Assembly (NCBI GenBank): GCA_013151315.1
Contig: JAADIN010000252.1
Coordinates: forward strand, 1-10,173
DNA from: Planctomycetota bacterium
Lineage (GTDB): Bacteria; Planctomycetota; Planctomycetia; Pirellulales; Lacipirellulaceae
DNA: 10,173 nt
Direction: 5' to 3'
Shown here piece after piece: positions 1 to 5,777 of this stretch (its first letter is position 1; every line of letters begins with the position of its first letter). A model generated the notes under the pieces. That model did no database searches and was not told the DNA's origin. It worked only from the letters and a program-made list of their open reading frames with translations. The position numbers and the translations under genes are program-made.

Positions 1-1505
1 GCAGAAAAATAAATGCTCTCGACGGGGTTGGTTTCTTCGGCGCCAGCCGTGCGAGATTTTCGTTGAGCCTGCCGTTCAAATTTTTGGAATTCGAGTTGAT
101 GGCGATATCGCTCGATTTCTTCTGCGCGAGGATCCTCTGGAAATCGCTCGAAGAAATCATTCAATTCGCCGGCGATGACACGTAAATTTTCGGTGCCCCG
201 CTCGTCGACTTCGGCGATGATTTTTTTATAGAGCTTCTCGGCCGTAGGGGGTTGCATAAGTTGCCAACCGCCCCAGATCAAAATTCCCAAAGCGGCAGCC
301 ATGGCAACCCGTTGTGCTGCGACCCCAACTCGGCTGCCACGGGCCTGTTCGCGTTGGCGACATACTTCTTCGTCGAGGGTCGTAAATCGTCGCTTCGGTT
401 CTGGCTTCGGCGCGCTAGCCGACTTGGTTTGGCTCGAACTAGGTTTGGTAGGTTCGGCCAGGGTAGGGGCATCGAATAATTCCTGCATCGCCTCGTCGGT
501 TTCGCCACCACTAGGAAACCCCTCATTAGAAAACAATGGCGGCCTGTTTTGCGATTGGGTCGCATCTTGGTCAAAGTCGGCAGTGGCAGAAGAGGAAACA
601 TTGGTAGAGCTACTGCCAATTTTTGTGTCGACAGCTCCTTGTCCCTCTTCTTTCGGTTCCTTTTTGGGTGGCTGCGAGAGGGCTTGTTTCATCGCCTTCA
701 TGTGGCGGCCCAATACGAGCACATTAGGAAACCTGTCCGCAGGCTCTTTGGCAAGCAGTTGGGAAATTAGCCGATCGAGTTGGTCCGGCGTATCGGGAGC
801 ATAGCGTCTGACCGGTTCTGGCTCGGCGAAGCGTTGCATCTGCAACATCTCGGGCATGGTTTTCGCCCGGAACGGAGGCCGGCCCGCCAAGAGGGCGTAA
901 AGCACCCCGCCTAGGCTATATTGATCGCACTTTTCGCTGACGACGCGTCCGTCGGCTTGCTCGGGAGACATGTAGTCGGCCGTGCCCAGCACTCCGCCGG
1001 CAAGGGTGAGTTGCGTACCGCCAAAGAGGCGCGCGATGCCGAAATCCGCGATTTTGATCTGCCCGTCGGGGGTCAGCAGCAGGTTGGCCGGCTTGATATC
1101 TCGATGCACCACGCCATGGTCATGGGCATGTTTCAGGGCACGGCAAATCTGAATGCCAAACTCGACGGTCTCTCGCCAGTCAAAGTGACGCCTAGCAGCG
1201 AGCTCTTCTTCCAGGCTTGCACCTTCAACCAGTTCCATCGAATAGAAGAGAATCCCGTCTTGTTCGCCGTAACCGTAGAGCCGAACAATGCATTCGTGCC
1301 GTAACTTTTTAAGGGATTCGATCTCGGCTTCAAAACGTTCACGAAAGCCCTCCGCCGATGCTAGCTGTGGATGGAGTGCTTTCACCGCGACGCGCATGCC
1401 CTGCTGGTCGCCAGGAGATTCGTCCGTGGCCTCGTAGACCGCTCCCATGCCGCCTTTGCCGATTTGTTTGTCGATCCGATAAGGTCCGAGTTTTTCGATT
1501 TGCAT
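1..1505 (-). CDS. Hanks-type Ser/Thr protein kinase, membrane-anchored, 3' end outside window
   Basis: Reading the minus strand from the ATG at 1505 gives an uninterrupted frame of 501 codons that runs off the left edge. Residues 1 to about 275 form a complete kinase domain: glycine loop GKGGMGAVY at 16-24, ATP lysine K42 in VAVK, catalytic loop HRDIKPAN at 134-141 (D136), DFG at 154-156, and GTADYMSPEQ at 174-183. All key catalytic residues are present, so it should phosphorylate Ser/Thr. A Ser/Thr/Pro-rich linker (about 280-395) leads to one hydrophobic segment at about 399-417, so the kinase domain is probably cytoplasmic. The remaining visible residues, about 418-501, are charged and helical and probably lie outside the membrane. 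The start is supported by GAGG at 1512-1515, seven bases upstream. It is divergent from the SH3-like gene at 1669. The substrate is unknown. The kinase call is firm; the total length cannot be seen. Confidence 0.95.
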   Translation of the reverse strand, partial: MQIEKLGPYRIDKQIGKGGMGAVYEATDESPGDQQGMRVAVKALHPQLASAEGFRERFEAEIESLKKLRHECIVRLYGYGEQDGILFYSMELVEGASLEEELAARRHFDWRETVEFGIQICRALKHAHDHGVVHRDIKPANLLLTPDGQIKIADFGIARLFGGTQLTLAGGVLGTADYMSPEQADGRVVSEKCDQYSLGGVLYALLAGRPPFRAKTMPEMLQMQRFAEPEPVRRYAPDTPDQLDRLISQLLAKEPADRFPNVLVLGRHMKAMKQALSQPPKKEPKEEGQGAVDTKIGSSSTNVSSSATADFDQDATQSQNRPPLFSNEGFPSGGETDEAMQELFDAPTLAEPTKPSSSQTKSASAPKPEPKRRFTTLDEEVCRQREQARGSRVGVAAQRVAMAAALGILIWGGWQLMQPPTAEKLYKKIIAEVDERGTENLRVIAGELNDFFERFPEDPRAEEIERYRHQLEFQKFERQAQRKSRTAGAEETNPVESIYFS

Positions 1506-1668
1506 CTTTTGCCTCAGATTTTTCCTCGGAGCTTCCGTTTTGCCGGTCTCAAGTCCATCTTACCAAGGTTGCTAGCAGACAGGAACAGTTCGGTCAGACC
1601 TTGAGCCCCTCGGCTAGATTGCCTATAAGTTGCCCCCTGTTTTCCCAGGTGTCTTCGAGGATATTGCC
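1506..1668. other. Divergent intergenic region between kinase and SH3-like gene
   Basis: These 163 bases separate two start codons that point away from each other, so both 5' control regions must lie here or overlap the genes. On the plus strand a good sigma-70-like promoter is visible (listed separately). On the minus strand I see the kinase ribosome binding site but no convincing -35/-10 pair. No long inverted repeat is present, unlike most other gaps of this window. Confidence 0.6.
1601..1629 (+). promoter_or_regulatory. Predicted sigma-70-type promoter of the SH3-like gene
   Basis: TTGAGC (1601-1606) and TATAAG (1624-1629) are separated by exactly 17 bases, close to the TTGACA/TATAAT consensus. 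Transcription would begin near 1636 and leave a leader of about 33 bases before the ATG at 1669. A ribosome binding site GAGG lies at 1657-1660, eight bases before the start. Seen by eye only; no planctomycete-specific model was used. Confidence 0.45.
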
Positions 1669-3103
1669 ATGTTTCGGTTTTTTCTGTCGGTTCTGTTGGG
1701 AACCCTCTCGCTCGAGGCGGGGCAAGCACGCGAGCCGCAGTTTCCTTACGTGGCTTATGTGATCGAAGCCGAAGCCTATGTTCGCAGCGGGCCCGGGCAA
1801 AAATACTATCCGACCCAACAACTGGCCCAAGGGTTTGCTGTCGAAGTCTATCGACACGATGGCGAGGGGCGGTCCGACCCCCCGAGGGAAGTTTTAGCTG
1901 GGTCCCTGCCCATCAAGTTCGTGTCGCAAGTCAGATGGTCGGCGAGGTGGCAGCCGAGGGAGTGGTGACCCGCATCGGGAGCACGCTTTCGCCTGCACGC
2001 AGTACAGTGCAAGTGCTTCTGCCAAAGGGTGAACGGGTCGAGCTCTTGGCCGCGCAGCCGACCGACAACCCTGCTTGGTTGCGAGTCGCTGCCCCGGCAG
2101 GCGAGTTTCGCTGGGTAGCGGCCAAGCATCTCTCGCTGCAGCCGCCGATGGAGGCTGCTCCACCAGCACGCCCTTTGGCTGATGGAGTACCCCATAACAG
2201 GGAACCACTGACGACCAATTTTCACCATCTCCAAGATTCCCGCGCTGGGCAGCAAGGCGCAAATTCCTTCCAACCCCCAGTGAGAAATTTTAGTCGTACG
2301 GCTACAGCCGTCAGCGACCCCAATGCAATCGATATCGTAACCGGCTCGCCTGCGGAAATGCAGTTGGCCCAATTTCAGCCGCAAGCCGAGGGTTTGGTTT
2401 CCCCGGCACTGATGGCAGCGACCGCACCAGGGGCTCCCGGCTCGTCTCCCCCACGAATTCGGTTTCGTGGTTTGTCGGCATCCGAGAGTTCGACCGTTCA
2501 GCGCCTCGAAGAGTTGCAACTACGACTATCGCAAACCGTGGTTCAGCCGCCCGAGGCGTGGCGTTTCGAGCAACTTCAAGCCGAAGCGAACCGCTTGCAA
2601 CAGAATCTCCTCGCGTTCGTTCCCAGTTGCGAGACCTCTTGGATCGCATCGCCCGATTCCAACGAGTTCGTCAAGGCTACGAAGGGGAAGCAATCGCCAG
2701 TAGCAGTTCTCAGATCAACTCGCTGTTTGACGCTGAAGAAACAACGCCACCAGAAATAACGTCACCAGAAAGCGCGCCATCAGAAAGCAAGGGCCTGACA
2801 GGTTTGTCAGCCAAAGTCCGCGAGTTGGCGAAGACCGATTTGACCGCCGATCGGCCGTTGTACGACGCAGTCGGGCTGCTGAAGCCAGTCGCTTCGAAAC
2901 GAGCGAATGCGCCCCAATATGCGCTGGTCGACGACAAGGGCGAAGTGGTTTCCTTTGTCACGCCCACGCCCGACCTGAATCTCAAGCCATACTTAGGCCG
3001 GCGGATTGGCGTCCATGGCAAGCGAGGCTTCATGTCTGAGTACCGACGGGCCCACGTGACCGCCGAGCGGGTTTCGCCAATCGCCGAACGGGTTCGACGA
3101 TAG
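1669..3103 (+). pseudogene. Secreted SH3-like protein, disrupted by two single-base frameshifts
   Basis: The gene starts at ATG 1669 with a signal peptide (hydrophobic residues 3-15, likely cut near GQA). The first SH3-like segment (AYVRSGPGQKYYPTQQ) is in frame 1 until about 1870. It continues in frame 0 as RPPEGSFSWVPAHQV from 1875. Frame 0 carries a second SH3-like segment (GVVTRIGST to FRWVAAKHLSL) and a Pro/Ala-rich linker. Near 2610 the coding signal moves to frame 2 (RVRSQLRDLLDRIARF) and runs to the TAG at 3101-3103. That last part holds a compact conserved-looking end (PLYDAVGLLKPV to RVSPIAERV). Restoring one base at each break gives a single protein of 478 residues. The first break abuts a six-C run (1878-1883), and a seventh C would restore the frame. 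The second break is not at a long homopolymer. The original product was probably periplasmic; its function is unknown. Sequencing or assembly error is a real alternative to decay. Confidence 0.8.
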
Positions 3104-3197
3104 GAGGTAACGAGAGACTGTCGTGGCCGACGGCGCTAACAAAATCCAACTGCACCAAATCGCGCTCGTTAGCGCCGTCGGCTACGACGGTCTGCCC
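3104..3197. other. Convergent gap between SH3-like and HEAT-like genes
   Basis: This 94-base gap separates two genes that end towards each other. It is almost filled by the inverted repeat at 3120-3188. There is no T-tract beside the stem on either strand, so it is not a canonical intrinsic terminator, although its position would suit a bidirectional one. Confidence 0.5.
3120..3188. repeat. 21-bp imperfect inverted repeat, GGCGCTA-type
   Basis: The arms are 3120-3140 and 3168-3188, and match at 20 of 21 positions (one G/A difference), around a 27-base loop. The core GCCGACGGCGCTAAC matches 12 of 15 bases of GCCGTAGGCGCTAGC in the inverted repeat at 10113-10173, so the two probably belong to one broad family of dispersed palindromic repeats. 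I recall similar elements from Pirellula-like genomes but have not searched. A terminator role for the convergent genes is possible. Confidence 0.85.
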
Positions 3198-4469
3198 TCA
3201 GCGCACCTGGCGCATAATTTGTGAGGCCAGTTCTGAGACGCGGGTATCTTGATCGGCAACGGCCATTTCGCGTGCGAGGCGAAACAACTGCGGGTCGTTG
3301 GTTGTGGCCAACGCAGTGAGAGCACGCAGCCTGACCTCGGCGGCGACGTCTTGAAGAAGCCAACGTAACCATCGGCGTGCGTTTCCTGCCGGGAGTGCCG
3401 ACACGGCTTCGACCAATTGGTTTCGATCTTCCATGTGCGGCGAGGAAAACAGCTCGGCAAGCGCCCATTCGGCTTCGACGAAGCCCCGCTGGCGAAGGAC
3501 GACGCGAATCGATCCGGCACCGTAGTGGCCTGCCTTCGGAAGCTGGGTGATGAGAACCCTCGACGGCACTTTTCGCAGGGCTTTCTGGCGTCGCTCCATT
3601 TCCAGCGGCGTCGGAACCTCCACCACTTCGTTAGCCAATTTTTTGAGTGGAGTGGACCTAAGTGCCACGCTGTCGATTGGCCTTAGGGAAGATTTCTGCG
3701 CGTTGGATTTTGTGTTCCACTTTGGCGACCACTGGGAAAATTTGGAATCTGGTATTTCTGAAATCGCGGGTTCAGGGATGTTTTTCGGAGTGTCGACAAT
3801 TTGGATATCCCCCTTCGGAGAAAATATCTCGCGAGCACTTTCGCTCGGTACCGCAAGAAGGTCGATTCGAACCTCGGGAACTTGGAGTCGGCTCGCAGTC
3901 GCAGGCCATGGCTGTTGGGTCGTCTCGGGGAGGCTCCGCAGTCGCGGGCCTTGGGGCGGGATGGCCGCCAAGATTTGATTGCACTCGCCGAGTAGTTCCA
4001 TCGCATCGTCGGTGCTAAGCGATTCGGTAAGGTCCACCATGCGAATTGCTAAACTCGTGGCCCAACGCTTCCCAGAGGCGTCAAAACGATCCGCTTGGCT
4101 AACCAAAGCAGAGGCGAGCGCTGTCATGGGAGTTGCGAGGTCAAAGTGACGGTCGACTGCTGCTCGAGTTTGCCAAGTGGCAAATTCTTCGTCAAGGGTT
4201 TGCCTCGCCTGACGAGCTACGCTGGTGCGTTGAGAACTAGCCAAAATCACCAGCGGGGTAAGGGCAGGTGTGCCCAGGTCGGCTAGCCGTCGGGCGGGTT
4301 CGCTTCCCGCGTCGTGCCTTCCCTTTTCGATGTTCTGCGCTATTTGGCTTGCCAGTTGCCGATGATTCCATTGCGCAATCGTCGGCAACCATTGCCAAGC
4401 AGCCGAGGAAAGAACGGCGACCATCGCGACGAGAGTCAGCAGTTGTTTTTTGCCGGGACCAAATCTCAT
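3198..4469 (-). CDS. Membrane-anchored protein with HEAT-like helical repeats, function unknown
   Basis: This intact frame encodes 423 residues. A basic N-terminus (MRFGPGKK) and one hydrophobic segment at about 9-29 suggest an inner-membrane anchor, with the rest probably outside the cytoplasm. Residues about 55-95 form Ala/Leu-rich helices like a HEAT or armadillo unit (RRLADLGTPALTPLVILASS). Residues about 175-300 are Pro/Ser/Thr-rich and look disordered. Residues about 318-423 form a second helical block (VVLRQRGFVEAEWALAEL, then WLLQDVAAEVRLRALTAL) that again resembles HEAT repeats. Such repeats usually bind partner proteins; no catalytic motif is visible. The ATG at 4469 lacks a good ribosome binding site at normal distance. 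It converges on the SH3-like gene and diverges from the secreted protein at 4736. I do not recognise a named family. Confidence 0.85.
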   Translation of the reverse strand: MRFGPGKKQLLTLVAMVAVLSSAAWQWLPTIAQWNHRQLASQIAQNIEKGRHDAGSEPARRLADLGTPALTPLVILASSQRTSVARQARQTLDEEFATWQTRAAVDRHFDLATPMTALASALVSQADRFDASGKRWATSLAIRMVDLTESLSTDDAMELLGECNQILAAIPPQGPRLRSLPETTQQPWPATASRLQVPEVRIDLLAVPSESAREIFSPKGDIQIVDTPKNIPEPAISEIPDSKFSQWSPKWNTKSNAQKSSLRPIDSVALRSTPLKKLANEVVEVPTPLEMERRQKALRKVPSRVLITQLPKAGHYGAGSIRVVLRQRGFVEAEWALAELFSSPHMEDRNQLVEAVSALPAGNARRWLRWLLQDVAAEVRLRALTALATTNDPQLFRLAREMAVADQDTRVSELASQIMRQVR

Positions 4470-4476
4470 GAGGATT

Positions 4477-4506
4477 TATCTACACCTTTCAGGGGACCGG
4501 TGGCAA
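4477..4506 (-). promoter_or_regulatory. Weak candidate promoter of the HEAT-like gene, possibly leaderless
   Basis: On the minus strand TTGCCA (4506-4501) and TAGATA (4482-4477) are 18 bases apart. The -10 box ends only seven bases before the ATG at 4469, so the transcript would begin at or next to the start codon. That fits the absence of a clear ribosome binding site. The -35 box overlaps the palindrome at 4505-4534 by two bases. The match is modest and may be chance. Confidence 0.25.
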
Positions 4507-4534
4507 AGCCGAGGGGTTGCAACCCCTCGGCTTT
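4505..4534. repeat. Perfect 30-bp palindrome
   Basis: The half AAAGCCGAGGGGTTG is followed directly by its exact reverse complement, with the centre between 4519 and 4520. There is no spacer, so a hairpin would need a few central bases (TTGCAA) as loop, leaving about 12 paired bases. It begins about 35 bases upstream of the HEAT-like gene. I believe similar AGCCGAGGGG palindromes are dispersed in Pirellula-like genomes. A dyad this perfect could also be a protein-binding site. Confidence 0.9.
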
Positions 4535-4735
4535 CCGGCACGTTTTCTAAGTGGGCACGGGATTGTCTTGAAAGCCTCGCCAACGCACAAGACCGTCATC
4601 ACGACTCAGAACGTGCTAGCACTCGGCAATTTTCTTCCCTCAGGAAAATTCTACGGCTGGGCCCGGTTTGAGCCGAAATAGTTCTGTAACCCGCAAAGTT
4701 TCTCAAGCGCAGCGGGCATTACCCGGGGGGGATGT

Positions 4736-5620
4736 ATGTATCGATGCGAGTCGAGTGCTGAGCCTGAAATAGGGCGAAAGCGATATGCCGTTTGCCCTTT
4801 CTTTAGGTTATCGGCCTTCATGCTAGCGGCATGGTCTGTCTTGTTTTTTGGAGCAAGCTCTGCCTCGGCCACAGAAACCCTAGAAGCGACGACCTCTCGT
4901 ATCGCGCGCCGAGATGCCATCAACAGCATTTCACCCAGCAAGATCGATTCCCGCTATCGACGAGCGGTGCAACAAGTACTCAGTGATAGCAGTCTCTATC
5001 GCCGGCTGCCAACCCAGATGGTCGACTGCGATCCGAAACTGTTTACTTTTCTCGCGCAAAATCCAGAAACCTTGGTCGAGATATGGCGAAAACTGGGCAT
5101 CACCCACATCGACTTGCAGCGGCAAAGCGAAAACTCGTTTCAGCTTACCGACAACTCGGGTACCTCGGGCAAGCTCGTGATTGTCGAACAAGATTGCGAC
5201 GATCGGGCGCAGAATCGTATCCTCCTGTTTGCCGAAGGAGCATACGAGGGCAAACCTTTCCATCGCCCCGTCAAGGCGCAGTGTGTTCTGCTTTTGCGTA
5301 GCGGCTCGATGAAGGAGACCAATGGCCGCGACTTTGTAGCGGTGCGGTTAGATTCCTTTATCCGCATTGACCGGTCGAGCATCGAACTGCTCGCCAAAGT
5401 CGTCCATCCTTTGGTAGGCAAAACGGCCGACCGCAATTTTGCGGATACCGTGCAATTTATCAGCAGTTTTTCCCGCGCCGCCGAGACGCGCCCCGCGACC
5501 ATCGAGCGGCTCGTCTCCAATCTGCCCCGTGTCTCGCAAGAATCTCAGAACCAGCTGATCCAAATCGCTTACCAGTGTGGAACCGCCGGAACGAGCAAAC
5601 AAAAAATTAGCCACAGATGA
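4736..5620 (+). CDS. Secreted protein of unknown function, planctomycete-type
   Basis: This frame encodes 294 residues. A long basic N-region is followed by a hydrophobic core at about 27-41 and a signal-peptidase site ASA|TE after residue 45. The mature part has a recognisable block: VDCDPKLFTFLAQNPETLVEIWRK-like sequence at about 97-119, then ITHIDLQRQ, a beta-rich middle (LLFAEGAYEGKPFHRPVKAQCVLLL), and HPLVGKTADRNFADTVQFIS near 225-245. I recall this pattern from uncharacterised planctomycete secreted proteins; no catalytic motif is evident. The start chosen has a G-rich stretch just upstream; an internal ATG at 4820 would give a shorter signal peptide without basic residues, which is less likely. 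The last codons and the TGA (5618-5620) lie inside a dispersed repeat, so the C-terminal ISHR is repeat-encoded. Confidence 0.85.
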   Translation: MYRCESSAEPEIGRKRYAVCPFFRLSAFMLAAWSVLFFGASSASATETLEATTSRIARRDAINSISPSKIDSRYRRAVQQVLSDSSLYRRLPTQMVDCDPKLFTFLAQNPETLVEIWRKLGITHIDLQRQSENSFQLTDNSGTSGKLVIVEQDCDDRAQNRILLFAEGAYEGKPFHRPVKAQCVLLLRSGSMKETNGRDFVAVRLDSFIRIDRSSIELLAKVVHPLVGKTADRNFADTVQFISSFSRAAETRPATIERLVSNLPRVSQESQNQLIQIAYQCGTAGTSKQKISHR

Positions 5621-5746
5621 ACACAGATAAACACGGATTTTCTTGATCTGTTTAGGTTTTTTCCACTATCTCTCTTAATTTCTCTTTTGACAATCGAAGT
5701 TCATCTAGGTTTTTTTCATCTGTGTCTATCCGTGTTTATCTGTGGC
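5610..5746. repeat. Long inverted repeat with decamer-built arms in a convergent gap
   Basis: The left arm (5610-5638) reads GCC then CACAGATGAA, CACAGATAAA, CACGGAT. The right arm (5717-5746), read on the minus strand, is CACAGATAAA, CACGGATAGA, CACAGATG after GC. The arms are built of about three copies of a degenerate decamer CACRGATRAA, so they pair well but not perfectly across a 78-base T-rich middle. T-rich tracts follow the structure on both strands (TTTTCCTTTTTT to the right; AATTTTTTG on the minus strand to the left), which would suit bidirectional termination of the two converging genes. A second copy lies at 9991-10051. The middle contains TAGGTTTTTTC twice, at 5653 and 5706. Confidence 0.85.
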
Positions 5747-5777
5747 TTTTCCTTTTTTGGGTGAATTTTAGCAGCAG

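Larger units (their letters stand above)
4470..4735. other. Divergent intergenic region with palindrome and small inverted repeat
   Basis: The 266 bases between two divergent starts hold a perfect 30-bp palindrome (4505-4534) and a smaller inverted repeat, AATTTTC at 4628-4634 and GAAAATT at 4644-4650 with a nine-base loop. The smaller repeat lies about 86 bases before the ATG at 4736 and could be an operator or part of a leader structure. No convincing promoter for the rightward gene was found, and nothing in the gap looks coding. Confidence 0.55.

Noticed and set aside
252..804. Plus-strand open frames within the kinase region
   Set aside because: They are shadows of the kinase linker and membrane segment, which read continuously on the minus strand.
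1848..2519. Minus-strand open frame of 223 codons opposite the SH3-like gene
   Set aside because: The plus strand has the recognisable SH3-like sequence, promoter and ribosome binding site. The antisense product is Cys/Arg/Gly-rich and has no recognisable feature.
1860..2630. Programmed ribosomal frameshifting as explanation of the two shifts in the SH3-like gene
   Set aside because: Both shifts require the same -1 step twice, with no X XXY YYZ slippery heptamer and no obvious downstream pseudoknot. Single-base loss explains both more simply.
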